Origin: QQUD01 sp039029915
Lineage (GTDB): Bacteria; Chloroflexota; Anaerolineae; Promineifilales; Promineifilaceae
NCBI GenBank assembly: GCA_039029915.1
Contig: JBCCFD010000107.1
Location: 1-18,391, forward strand
Length of the DNA: 18,391 nucleotides
Reading direction: 5' to 3'
Under the pieces are notes generated by a model. The model saw only the letters and a list, made by a program, of their open reading frames with translations. It was not told the origin of the DNA and searched no databases. Of the stretch, positions 1 to 7,241 are shown piece after piece (the first letter of the stretch is position 1; each line of letters starts with the position of its first letter). The translations under genes were made by a program, and so were the position numbers.

Positions 1-33
1 AAGAACAAGGACAAATTTCAGTTTATTATTCAC
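1..33 (-). CDS. Start of a second, divergent phnD copy (partial, runs off the left edge)
   Basis: On the minus strand a GTG at 33 opens the same eleven codons as the phnD gene at 420 (MNNKLKFVLVL), with the same GGAGG ribosome site four bases upstream (38-42). Only the first 33 bases lie in the window, so I cannot tell whether a complete gene follows. If the palindrome is real, this is an inverted duplicate of the substrate-binding protein gene. If it is an assembly fold-back, the gene does not exist. The 33 coding bases are identical to the right-hand copy. Confidence 0.35.
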   Translation of the reverse strand, partial: MNNKLKFVLVL

Positions 34-120
34 TTTTCCTCCAAAAAAATTAAAAGCCGATAATTTTGCTACGATGTAGACTGCATTTAAACCATTCTAC
101 GCAATAAATGGCTTTCTCCC

Positions 121-151
121 AAAAAAAGAGGCTGATTATTAGATCAGCCTC
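121..151 (-). terminator. Rho-independent terminator facing left (left copy)
   Basis: A 9-bp stem GAGGCTGAT/ATCAGCCTC (128-136 with 143-151) and loop TATTAG are followed on the minus strand by a run of seven T (121-127). It is the mirror partner of the terminator at 302-332. Its loop, however, has the same plus-strand orientation as the right copy instead of being inverted. Confidence 0.7.
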
Positions 152-301
152 TTTTAAGTTTGGAAATGATTCTTATTGATTAGGAAATGGTGCCTGGAAT
201 GAGCAAGGTTTTTGCGAATAAGAATTAATTTGAAATCCCAAAAATCTTGCTCATCCCAGGCACCATTTCCTAATCAATAAGAATCATTTCCAAACTTAAA
301 A

Positions 302-332
302 GAGGCTGATTATTAGATCAGCCTCTTTTTTT
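302..332 (+). terminator. Rho-independent terminator upstream of phnD
   Basis: Stem GAGGCTGAT (302-310) pairs with ATCAGCCTC (317-325) around the loop TATTAG and is followed by seven T (326-332). It would stop rightward transcription before phnD. The phnD promoter-like pair starts at the end of the T-run, so the terminator most likely insulates phnD from upstream transcription. If a promoter lies nearer the palindrome centre, it could instead act as an attenuator. Confidence 0.75.
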
Positions 333-359
333 GGGAGAAAGCCATTTATTGCGTAGAAT
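331..359 (+). promoter_or_regulatory. Predicted sigma70-type promoter of phnD
   Basis: TTGGGA (331-336), a 17-bp spacer and TAGAAT (354-359) match the -35/-10 consensus at 4/6 and 5/6. Transcription would start near 366 and leave a leader of about 54 nt. That leader has a small CTAC/GTAG hairpin (374-384) and an A/T stem (386-392 with 401-407) just before the GGAGG at 411-415. The mirror copy of this promoter sits at 94-122 on the minus strand. Confidence 0.5.
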
Positions 360-419
360 GGTTTAAACGCAGCCTACATCGTAGCAAAATTATCGGCTTT
401 TAATTTTTTTGGAGGAAAA

Positions 420-1646
420 GTGAATAATAAACTGAAATTTGTCCTTGTTCTTTTTGGCATTGCTATTTTCTTAATAGGTTGCCAACCTCAAACTGTTGAA
501 GTCCCAGTTGAGGTAACTCGGGTTGTGACCGAAACCGTAACAGAAGAAGTAGAGGTGGAAGTTCCGGTAGAAGTTGAAGTAGAAGTTCCTGTTGAAGTAA
601 CGCGTGTTGTTACTGAGGTAGAAACGGTTGTTGAAGAAGTGATGGTTGAAGAAGCAGCACTAGGTAGCGAAGAACGACCGATTCAGATGCTTTTTGTACC
701 ATCGGTCGATGCGGATGTGATTGTCACTGGTGGTGAAATCTTAGCAGAAGAACTCAAAAACGCGACTGGTTATCATTTTGAGGTTAGCGTTCCCACAAGC
801 TATGCAGCCACAATTGAAGCGATGTGTGCCTCTCCAGATGACACAATGGGCTTCATCCCTGCTTTAGGCTACGTTTTAGCTAACGAACGGTGTGGTGTTC
901 AGGTGGGTAATGCAGCAGTCCGATTTGGTTGGAGCGTTTATTGGGCGCAAATCGTCGTTCGCGATGATAGTGGCATTGAAACGATTGAAGATTTAGCTGG
1001 AAAGACCTGGGGTGCGCCGAGTGTAACTTCAACCTCAGGTTTCTTGGTGCCAAGCGCTGTTTTCGCTGATGCAGGTATCGAAACTGGTGAGATTGTAGAA
1101 ACTGGTGGACACACTAACGCCATGTTAGCTGTGGCGCAAGGTGATGTTGACTTTGCAACGGGCTTCTTCAGCCCACCATTATTACCCAATTATGATCGGA
1201 CGTGGAATCCAGAAGTCGACGCTCCTGAAATTTGGCGTGATGCGGGAGTATCTCCGGAACGAACTGAAGCTGGCCGTGTCTTTGTGGGTGGTGATCCGGC
1301 TGACGGTGGGTATCGCATTTTAGACTCTCGTGCGTCTGCAATGGAAACATATCCCGGTATCTTTGAAGAAACTCGCATTCTTGAAATCTCTGATCCGATT
1401 CCCAACGACACCGTTTCATTTGGGCCACAATTCCCACTCAATCAAGCTGAAGAAATTATTGCGGCTTTAGATGCATATGTTTCATCTGATGCGTGTCAAG
1501 AGCCAGCAGACGGCGTGGTAACGCTTTGCTCTGATAGCTTCTACAGTTGGACAGGTGCAGAACCAACAACTGATGCGGCTTATGACCCAACGCGCTTTAT
1601 TATTAGTGCGTTAGGTATGACTGAAGAAGATATTTTGGGTGAATAA
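420..1646 (+). CDS. phnD: PhnD-like substrate-binding lipoprotein of a phosphonate/phosphite-type ABC transporter
   Basis: This 408-residue extracytoplasmic solute-binding protein would capture a phosphorus oxyanion such as phosphonate, phosphite or phosphate and deliver it to PhnE. The GTG start is set by GGAGG at 411-415, four bases upstream. A signal peptide ends in lipobox LIGC with Cys21 as the lipid anchor. Residues about 25-78 form a Val/Glu/Pro/Thr linker with repeated VEVPVEVTRVV and EVEVPVEV words, a style common in Chloroflexota binding proteins. From about residue 85 the PhnD-like fold begins, with the motifs IQMLFVPS, MGFIPALGYVLA and GKTWGAPSVTSTSGFLVP. It is first in phnD-phnC-phnE, which supports the family call. 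The true substrate cannot be read from the sequence, and no C-P lyase genes are nearby. The start lies inside the 452-bp palindrome. Confidence 0.88.
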   Translation: MNNKLKFVLVLFGIAIFLIGCQPQTVEVPVEVTRVVTETVTEEVEVEVPVEVEVEVPVEVTRVVTEVETVVEEVMVEEAALGSEERPIQMLFVPSVDADVIVTGGEILAEELKNATGYHFEVSVPTSYAATIEAMCASPDDTMGFIPALGYVLANERCGVQVGNAAVRFGWSVYWAQIVVRDDSGIETIEDLAGKTWGAPSVTSTSGFLVPSAVFADAGIETGEIVETGGHTNAMLAVAQGDVDFATGFFSPPLLPNYDRTWNPEVDAPEIWRDAGVSPERTEAGRVFVGGDPADGGYRILDSRASAMETYPGIFEETRILEISDPIPNDTVSFGPQFPLNQAEEIIAALDAYVSSDACQEPADGVVTLCSDSFYSWTGAEPTTDAAYDPTRFIISALGMTEEDILGE

Positions 1647-1664
1647 TTCGATAAGTTAGAAAAT

Positions 1665-1709
1665 AGAGCTAGAGCTAGAGGAGGGAATTACTTCTAGCTC
1701 TAGCTCTTT
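1665..1709 (+). terminator. Strong intercistronic hairpin between phnD and phnC
   Basis: A perfect 15-bp stem (1665-1679 with 1693-1707), built from AGAGCT-type repeats, encloses a 13-nt loop and is followed by TTTGTTGTTT. It sits 18 bp after the phnD stop. It can act as a leaky terminator or a 3' mRNA stabiliser that yields more binding protein than ATPase and permease. The loop carries GGAGGG (1680-1685), which looks like a ribosome site but is about 45 bp from the phnC start, too far to serve it. Confidence 0.65.
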
Positions 1710-1730
1710 GTTGTTTCCTGTTGGTGTGTA

Positions 1731-2483
1731 ATGTTGCGTGTTGAAAATTTAACGAAGGTGTATGACGATGGCACAGTGGCGTTGAAAAATGTCAGCTTTA
1801 CAGTGCCAGATGGTCAGTTTTTGGCGGTTGTGGGGCTGAGTGGTTCGGGTAAAAGTACGCTTTTGCGGTGTATTAATCGGCTTATTGAACCAACGTCCGG
1901 TGAAATTTGGTGGAACGACGCGAAATTATCACACGTGACGGGGGAGGAACTGCGCAGGGCGCGGCGAAAAATTGGGATGATTTTCCAGCATTTCAATTTG
2001 GTTCAGCGTTCTTCCGTATTGACCAATGTTTTAAGCGGCCGTTTAGGGTATGTCAATCCCATCCGCTCTGTATTTAACCGATTCCCTGAATCAGATATGA
2101 AGCAAGCGTTTAAGAATTTAAATCGAGTCGGCATTGGAGACAAGGCGAATAACCGTGCCGATGAGTTGAGCGGGGGCCAACAACAGCGGGTCGGCATTGC
2201 CCGCGCTTTAATGCAGGAACCAGAGCTTATTTTGGCAGATGAACCCGTCGCTAGCCTCGATCCAGTTTTAGCCCACAGCATCATGCAATATCTCCAACAA
2301 ATTAATCAAGAAGATAATATTACGGTGATGTGCAGCCTGCACTTTTTGGATTTAGTGCAGGAATATGGGGATCGGGTAATTGCCCTGAATCAGGGCGAGC
2401 TGGTTTTTGAAGGGATGCCCTCAGAAATTGACGACAAGCGATTTAAAGATATTTACGGCCAGGATGCCGTGCGGATAGGTTGA
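1731..2483 (+). CDS. phnC: PhnC-like ABC transporter ATP-binding protein
   Basis: This 250-residue cytoplasmic ATPase would energise uptake through PhnE. All ABC hallmarks are present in order: Walker A GLSGSGKST at residues 35-43, Q-loop IFQHFNLV, signature LSGGQQQR, Walker B LILADEPVASLDP, and an H-loop in CSLHFLDL. The inserted region after the Q-loop (SSVLTNVLSGRLGYVNPIRS) is typical of PhnC ATPases. Length is normal for the family. The ATG start at 1731 has only a weak ribosome site (GGTG a few bases upstream), in keeping with lower translation than phnD. phnE starts one base after its stop codon, so the two are probably translationally coupled. Confidence 0.93.
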   Translation: MLRVENLTKVYDDGTVALKNVSFTVPDGQFLAVVGLSGSGKSTLLRCINRLIEPTSGEIWWNDAKLSHVTGEELRRARRKIGMIFQHFNLVQRSSVLTNVLSGRLGYVNPIRSVFNRFPESDMKQAFKNLNRVGIGDKANNRADELSGGQQQRVGIARALMQEPELILADEPVASLDPVLAHSIMQYLQQINQEDNITVMCSLHFLDLVQEYGDRVIALNQGELVFEGMPSEIDDKRFKDIYGQDAVRIG

Positions 2484-2484
2484 T

Positions 2485-4326
2485 ATGTTTGATCAAAATC
2501 AAGATGGTGAAGGTAGTTTTCTAAGGCGATCGATTATAACGATTTTGATTGGGCTTTTTGTGCTTGTTTTGTATGCGTATGGCACGGATGTGACGCAAGT
2601 CAATTTGGAGGAGCCACAAGATCCAAATCGGCAAGAGGTGGCTGTTCGGGTAATCCGAGCCTTAGCACGGCCGGATTTTTTGGATTATCGTGAAGAGACC
2701 CGCAGCATGGATATCACAATTCGGATGCCCTGTCCTGAGGATGTTAAGGGGTCACAGACTTCCCTTGAAGATCGGCAAACCGTTTTGATACCTAACTGCG
2801 TAAACACCACACAAGATAGTGTGGTACTACAAGGGAGCGGTTTTCGGCCAAGAACTGACGGTATTATTCGCTGGTATCCGCCAGGGGATGTTGAAACGAC
2901 TCGAGCACTTTCCACATTTAGAACAGATGCCAATGGTAACTTTGAGGCTGATTTCACGATGCCTGATATTCGCCCAACGGACGAGCCACAGCGGATTGAA
3001 GTTGAAGAAAAGTGGCGAGTTGGCATTGCCGGTTTGAGTGAAAGCTCGATTTTAACGATTGAAAAGATTATTGAAACGATTTTTATGGCGTTGATGGCAA
3101 CGACGGTTGGTACCTTAATTGCTATTCCAGTTTCGTTTATTGCGTCACGTAATTTAATGATACAGGTGGGATCGCCTCTGGCAGCGATTATGGGGGGCAT
3201 TATTGCTTTACCGATTGGGTATTTAGTCGGTGTGCAGTTGACTCGCACCCTTTTAAATATAACGGCCGTTTCCCAGACAAATGTTCCCATCAATATCGTC
3301 GGTTTAATCGTTGGGACCGCCCTTTTGGTGGTGGCCGTTCGGTATGCCGGTGCAATGCTCAGCAATGATTTATCAGGCGGGCGACAAATTTTAGTCAATA
3401 GTCTGATCTTGTTGGCCTTAATCGGCCTCTTCTTCCCCACTATTGGTTATTTATCAAATCTCGGTATTTTAATTGGTGAAGCCATCGAACCGATACTTGG
3501 CCCCTTTGATTTCCTAGGGCGCTTCTTCGGGCTTTTATTTGAAGCTGTACTGGTTTTATCACCCGGTATAATGGGCTTACTCTTAGCATTCTTCGGGATG
3601 TCATTTGGGAGCTTTGTGGGTCAGGAAGCCGTGCTAGGTTTGGATGAACGATTGGCGCGAGGCTTAACGGCCGTGCTTTGTGCTATCGGTGCCTTCGTCT
3701 TTGTATTTGGTATTGGATCAGCCTTAAATTGGCTTTACCAGTATGATGAACCACAGTTTTGGACCACAATCCCAGGTGCGGTTGCCGCCGTTTTAGGGTT
3801 GATTGGGGGCGTGCTTACACATCCTAAGCGTCAATATCCAATTGGCTCCATTATCTATAGCACCACACGGAGCTTGCTCAATATCATTCGGTCGATTGAA
3901 CCGCTGATTTACGTGATCGTGTTTGCCGTTTGGGTCGGAATTGGCCCATTTGCCGGGATTTTAGCCCTAACCATCCACACGATTGCTGCCTTGGGTAAGC
4001 TTTACTCTGAGCAAGTCGAAAACATCTCTGAAGGCCCGCTAGAGGCCATCACAGCCACTGGGGCCAATCGATTACAGACGATTGTGTTTGGGGTAATTCC
4101 TCAAATTGTGCCTCCCTATATTGCGTTTACTCTATACCGTTGGGATATCAATGTTCGTTTCTCAACCATCATCGGGTTTGCCGGCGGAGGTGGTATTGGT
4201 TTCGTGCTGGTACAAAACATTAACCTGCTTCAATATCGACAGGCAAGCGTTATGATGATAGCCATTGCGCTCGTTGTAATGACGCTTGATTATGTGAGTT
4301 CCCGCATTCGGGCAAGAATTATTTAA
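2485..4326 (+). CDS. phnE: PhnE-like ABC permease, greatly expanded (613 aa)
   Basis: This is the membrane channel of the phnDCE importer, far longer than the usual roughly 270-residue PhnE. Residues 16-33 form a transmembrane segment. Residues about 34-185 form an extracytoplasmic domain with an Ig/IPT-like stretch (GSGFRPRTDG ... TDANGNFEADFTMPD) and two Cys at 83 and 105 that could pair. The first half of the permease core is at about 195-224 (MALMATTVGTLIAIPVSFIA). An added hydrophobic region of about 230 residues follows. The core then resumes at about 455 (TTRSLLNIIRSIEPLIY, GPFAGILALTIHT), with the EAA-like coupling loop at about 516-545 (EGPLEAITATGANRL). The reading frame is intact, so this is an architecture and not a frameshift. 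The family call is firm; the role of the insert is unknown. Confidence 0.88.
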   Translation: MFDQNQDGEGSFLRRSIITILIGLFVLVLYAYGTDVTQVNLEEPQDPNRQEVAVRVIRALARPDFLDYREETRSMDITIRMPCPEDVKGSQTSLEDRQTVLIPNCVNTTQDSVVLQGSGFRPRTDGIIRWYPPGDVETTRALSTFRTDANGNFEADFTMPDIRPTDEPQRIEVEEKWRVGIAGLSESSILTIEKIIETIFMALMATTVGTLIAIPVSFIASRNLMIQVGSPLAAIMGGIIALPIGYLVGVQLTRTLLNITAVSQTNVPINIVGLIVGTALLVVAVRYAGAMLSNDLSGGRQILVNSLILLALIGLFFPTIGYLSNLGILIGEAIEPILGPFDFLGRFFGLLFEAVLVLSPGIMGLLLAFFGMSFGSFVGQEAVLGLDERLARGLTAVLCAIGAFVFVFGIGSALNWLYQYDEPQFWTTIPGAVAAVLGLIGGVLTHPKRQYPIGSIIYSTTRSLLNIIRSIEPLIYVIVFAVWVGIGPFAGILALTIHTIAALGKLYSEQVENISEGPLEAITATGANRLQTIVFGVIPQIVPPYIAFTLYRWDINVRFSTIIGFAGGGGIGFVLVQNINLLQYRQASVMMIAIALVVMTLDYVSSRIRARII

Positions 4327-4332
4327 ATTATG

Positions 4333-4370
4333 AAATGAGTGGCGGCTCTCTTTGGTGTCATCACTCATTT
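4333..4370 (+). terminator. Possible weak terminator after phnE
   Basis: AAATGAGTG (4333-4341) can pair with CACTCATTT (4362-4370) seven bases after the phnE stop. The loop is long (20 nt) and the T-tract is short (TTTTATT), so termination would be weak. Confidence 0.35.
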
Positions 4371-4400
4371 TATTGGGCTATCATCCCATATAAACCGATT

Positions 4401-5210
4401 ATGCAAAATGAACTTCTAACCTTTGTGCAAGATACGGCCGTTTCTGCTGGCAAGCTAACCCTTGAAAAGTGGCAGGAACCCCTAACAATCTCCGAAAAGG
4501 GATATCACGATCTCGTGACCTCCTCCGATATTGCGGCTCAGGCGCATATCGCAAAACGCGTCATGGAGCGTTACCCGACTCATGGTTTTTTGGGGGAAGA
4601 AGATGATGACTCCCTTCCCTCAGAAGGCGAGTTGATTTGGATTATTGATCCAATTGATGGCACAACAAACTATAGTCGTCATCAACCTCAGTTTGCCGTC
4701 TCAATCGGCGTGGGAAAACCTATTCAGGCGACGGAAGCCCACCTGACACAATACGAATTATTGGCCGGCGCTATTTACGATCCAGGTCGAGATGAGCTGT
4801 TTTCAGCTGCCAAAGGAGAAGGGGCCTGGCTTAACGGCCGTTCAATCAAGGCAAGTGGGCAAACCGAGCTAGAACATGCCATTATCGGAATGGATTTCAG
4901 CACCAACAAGCGCACAGGCCGATCTTCTAAAGATGTCGCCCTAAAATTAGCCAATCAAATTCACGGCATTCGCGTATTAGGCTCTGCGGCAATCGCCATC
5001 GCTTGGGTCACCGCTGGCCGGTTTGATGCCTATATCAACTACAACTTAAAACCGTGGGATGTGGCCGCTGGGTTTTTGTTAGCCACTGAAGCAGGTGGCG
5101 CGTATACCAATGATTTTGGGGAACCAATCATTTGGGATCGGCGCGGCATGGATTGTGTCATTAGTACAGGCCAATTTCATCAAGATATTATCAAGGCATT
5201 ACAGGCATAA
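4401..5210 (+). CDS. Inositol monophosphatase family protein (IMPase/SuhB-like)
   Basis: This 269-residue Mg-dependent sugar/polyol phosphatase has the family metal-binding motifs: GEE at residues 65-67, DPIDGTTN at 83-90, and the C-terminal KPWDVAAG motif with a metal-binding Asp. Such enzymes hydrolyse inositol-1-phosphate, histidinol phosphate, nucleotide bisphosphates or similar esters; the substrate here cannot be told from sequence. I place the start at ATG 4401, because the family alignment begins there (MQNELLTFVQDTAVSAG). The upstream open stretch from 4335 has no family similarity and runs through the hairpin after phnE. No clear ribosome site precedes 4401. It lies between the phosphorus importer and the serine operon on the same strand, but no functional link is evident. 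Confidence 0.88.
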   Translation: MQNELLTFVQDTAVSAGKLTLEKWQEPLTISEKGYHDLVTSSDIAAQAHIAKRVMERYPTHGFLGEEDDDSLPSEGELIWIIDPIDGTTNYSRHQPQFAVSIGVGKPIQATEAHLTQYELLAGAIYDPGRDELFSAAKGEGAWLNGRSIKASGQTELEHAIIGMDFSTNKRTGRSSKDVALKLANQIHGIRVLGSAAIAIAWVTAGRFDAYINYNLKPWDVAAGFLLATEAGGAYTNDFGEPIIWDRRGMDCVISTGQFHQDIIKALQA

Positions 5211-5274
5211 TACGAAATTCGTAATTTGTATGATCGCTACAATTGCACTTGTGAATTTTGTGTCAAACTCCCCA

Positions 5275-5303
5275 TACACACACAGACCAAACGAGGATAC
5301 AAT
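5275..5303 (+). promoter_or_regulatory. Possible promoter of the serine operon
   Basis: TACACA (5275-5280), 17 bp and TACAAT (5298-5303) match -35/-10 at 4/6 and 5/6. A start near 5310 would give a short leader ending in the AGGAAGAGG ribosome site of serB. This is a pattern match only. Confidence 0.35.
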
Positions 5304-5331
5304 TCCCGCAAAATAGGAAGAGGTGATTTCT

Positions 5332-6177
5332 ATGCGCTGGCCTCACTATGAACATATCTTTTTTGATTGCGATTCAACCCTGACGACAGTTGAAGGGATT
5401 GATATATTGGCAGATTCAGCCAATAAAAAACAAGAAATAGAAGCCCTCACCAATGCGGCTATGGATGGCCATCTTGATTTAGAAGAGGTGTATGGAAAAA
5501 GACTTCAAACCATTCATCCCTCTCGCGCCCAAATTCAAGACATTCGTCGAATTTATAAAAAGAATATTGTTGAAGATGCCCAAATGGTGATTCAAATTTT
5601 GCAGGCCCTTGGGCATACCATTTACATCATTAGTGGCGGTTTAGCAGAACCTGTTGAACAGTTTGGCATCTATCTGGGTGTTCCTAAAGAGCGGATTCGG
5701 GCTGTTCAGGTTGATTTTGATCAGCTTTCTGGTGAATGGTGGAAGACGCAATCTACTCATCCTGCGGAGCAATACATGGCGTTTGAAGAAGGGGCTTTAA
5801 CCATTAGCAATGGCAAAGCAAAAATTGTAAAAGAACTGCTTGGTGAAAAAAACGGCCGTTCTCTTCTCATTGGTGATGGGACAAGTGACCTTTTAGCAGG
5901 AACGGCCGTTGATCTCTTCGTCGGTTTTGGTGGTGTTGTCAGCCGTGAAAAAGTGCGCCATGAAGCCCCGGCCTTTATCCAAACCCCATCCATTTCCCCC
6001 CTATTACTTCTTGCCGCAGGCCCTGCGGCTGTAAAACGAGTACAAGATCCAAACCATCTCGCACTCTTTAAAAAAGCATTTGATTTAACCAATCAAGGAG
6101 CAATCCAATTTAAAAATGAGCAACTCAAACAGAAATTCCAAAAAGCATATCAAGCTGTATATTCCAGGACCCACTGA
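5332..6177 (+). CDS. serB: Phosphoserine phosphatase (HAD family, SerB-like)
   Basis: It catalyses the last step of phosphorylated serine synthesis, phosphoserine to serine. The 281-residue HAD hydrolase shows motif I DCDST at residues 12-16 (nucleophile D12, acid/base D14), motif II Ser in IISGGLAEP (S101), motif III Lys in the NGKAKIVKELL stretch (160-170), and motif IV GDGTSD at 181-186. ATG 5332 is chosen as the start: AGGAAGAGG lies 8 bases upstream, whereas the alternative GTG at 5323 sits inside that ribosome site. It is the first gene of serB-aminotransferase-serA and overlaps the next gene by 62 bp. An iterated AACGGCCGTT occurs twice in its coding region (5851, 5901). Confidence 0.88.
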   Translation: MRWPHYEHIFFDCDSTLTTVEGIDILADSANKKQEIEALTNAAMDGHLDLEEVYGKRLQTIHPSRAQIQDIRRIYKKNIVEDAQMVIQILQALGHTIYIISGGLAEPVEQFGIYLGVPKERIRAVQVDFDQLSGEWWKTQSTHPAEQYMAFEEGALTISNGKAKIVKELLGEKNGRSLLIGDGTSDLLAGTAVDLFVGFGGVVSREKVRHEAPAFIQTPSISPLLLLAAGPAAVKRVQDPNHLALFKKAFDLTNQGAIQFKNEQLKQKFQKAYQAVYSRTH

Positions 6178-7219
6178 AGTTCGTCCTGAAATTCTTGACG
6201 CCCAAACAGAGTGGATGGTTGGGCACCGTATGCCTGAATGTATTGATCTTATCGAACGCATCTTGCCAAAGCTTAAAAAGGTGTTTTATACCGAAAAACG
6301 AGTCTTAATCACCGCCTCCTCTGGCACAGGAATGTGGGAGGCAGCCGTCCGCAATACAATCAATAAAAAAGTGCTAAATTGCGTTAATGGTGCATTTGCA
6401 GACCGCTGGCGAATGGTCACAGAAGCCAACGGCAAGCCAAATGAAGTGCTAGATGTCGAATGGGGCAAGCCGATTTTGCCCGAGATGGTCGCTGAACGAC
6501 TTTCAACTGGGGAATTTGACGCCGTTACTGTCGTCCATAACGAAACCAGCATTGGATTAACAAATCCCATCAAAGAGATAGCCGAAGCGGTTCGCCAAGC
6601 CCCTAATGGGGAAGACATTATGATATTGGTAGACTCCGTGAGTGGTTTATCGGGGGCTAGGTTAGAATTTGATGCTTGGGATTTAGATGTCGCATTAACA
6701 GCAAGCCAAAAAGCGTTTGCTCTACCGGCTGGATTGGCTTTCTGTGCCGTTTCAGATCGGGCCTTTGAAAAAGCAAAAACTGTTCCCAATCGTGGTTACT
6801 ACTTTGACTTCATAAGCCTAGACAAATCAATGCAAAAATTCCAAACACCAGCTACACCAGCTGTTTCGTTACTCTTTGCGCTCGATCGCCAGCTTGATGA
6901 CATGATGTCTGAAGGCATGGAAAATCGCTTTAGTCGCCACCTTGCCATGCGAGATCGCACGATTGAATGGGTGAGAAGTAAAGGATTCGAGCTTTATGGG
7001 GACGAGCAATATGCCTCACCGACAGTGACGAATGTGCGCAATAATTTAGATATCGATATTCCCTCACTCAATAGCTTTCTGCGTGAACACGGTATGATCA
7101 TTTCAAATGGGTACGGCGCATTAAAAAACAAGGCGTTTCGAATTGCACACATGGGTGATTTGCAAATGGCAGATATGGAAGAGCTATTTGTGGTTATGGA
7201 TCAATATTTTACCCAATAG
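6116..7219 (+). CDS. Class V aminotransferase, probable phosphoserine transaminase (SerC role)
   Basis: This 367-residue PLP enzyme of the alanine-glyoxylate/serine-pyruvate type has the family opening LYIPGPTEVRPEIL, an ASSGTGMWEAA segment near residue 68, HNETSIG at 141-147, the PLP-ring Asp in LVDSVSG (D173) and the Schiff-base Lys in TASQKAFALPAGL (K199). Its place between serB and serA suggests it converts 3-phosphohydroxypyruvate to phosphoserine. That is inference: the fold group also includes serine-glyoxylate and alanine-glyoxylate enzymes, and it does not look like classic SerC. The ATG at 6116 overlaps serB by 62 bp. AAGGAG at 6095-6100 is 15 bases upstream, slightly far for a ribosome site, and coupling to serB translation is likely. 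Confidence 0.82.
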   Translation: MSNSNRNSKKHIKLYIPGPTEVRPEILDAQTEWMVGHRMPECIDLIERILPKLKKVFYTEKRVLITASSGTGMWEAAVRNTINKKVLNCVNGAFADRWRMVTEANGKPNEVLDVEWGKPILPEMVAERLSTGEFDAVTVVHNETSIGLTNPIKEIAEAVRQAPNGEDIMILVDSVSGLSGARLEFDAWDLDVALTASQKAFALPAGLAFCAVSDRAFEKAKTVPNRGYYFDFISLDKSMQKFQTPATPAVSLLFALDRQLDDMMSEGMENRFSRHLAMRDRTIEWVRSKGFELYGDEQYASPTVTNVRNNLDIDIPSLNSFLREHGMIISNGYGALKNKAFRIAHMGDLQMADMEELFVVMDQYFTQ

Positions 7220-7241
7220 ATCGTTATCCTACGGAGAAAAC

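Larger units (their letters stand above)
1..452. repeat. Large imperfect palindrome (inverted repeat, arms about 226 bp)
   Basis: Positions 1-226 are the reverse complement of 227-452, with no spacer and the centre at the AATTAATT of 223-230. The outer 79 bp are perfect. Mismatches fall at 80 and 85, across the six-base loop 137-142, and at 198, 208, 215, 218 and 220-222 near the centre, 15 in 226 in total. The stretch 152-197 pairs perfectly with 256-301. Each arm carries, from the centre outward, a terminator hairpin, a promoter-like pair, an A/T-rich leader, a GGAGG ribosome site and the phnD start. It may be a true inverted duplication with a second divergent phnD beyond the left edge, or a fold-back artefact at a contig end. 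The scattered mismatches argue against a simple artefact but do not exclude it. Confidence 0.9.

Noticed and set aside
1..452. The palindrome as an insertion sequence or MITE
   Set aside because: No target-site duplication or transposase can be seen, and the repeat contains a gene start with its promoter, which a MITE would not.
1680..1685. GGAGGG in the hairpin loop as the phnC ribosome site
   Set aside because: It lies about 45 bases from the phnC ATG and within a strong stem-loop.
2685..3440. A 251-codon open frame on the minus strand inside phnE
   Set aside because: It is the antisense shadow of a well-supported membrane protein gene, with no ribosome site and no recognisable motifs.
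4335..4400. Upstream extension of the IMPase-family gene to ATG 4335
   Set aside because: The extra 22 residues cross the hairpin after phnE and have no family similarity; ATG 4401 fits the family N-terminus.
6286..6789. A 167-codon open frame on the minus strand inside the aminotransferase gene
   Set aside because: The sense frame has clear PLP-enzyme motifs; the antisense product matches nothing and has low-complexity Ser/Ala/Thr composition.
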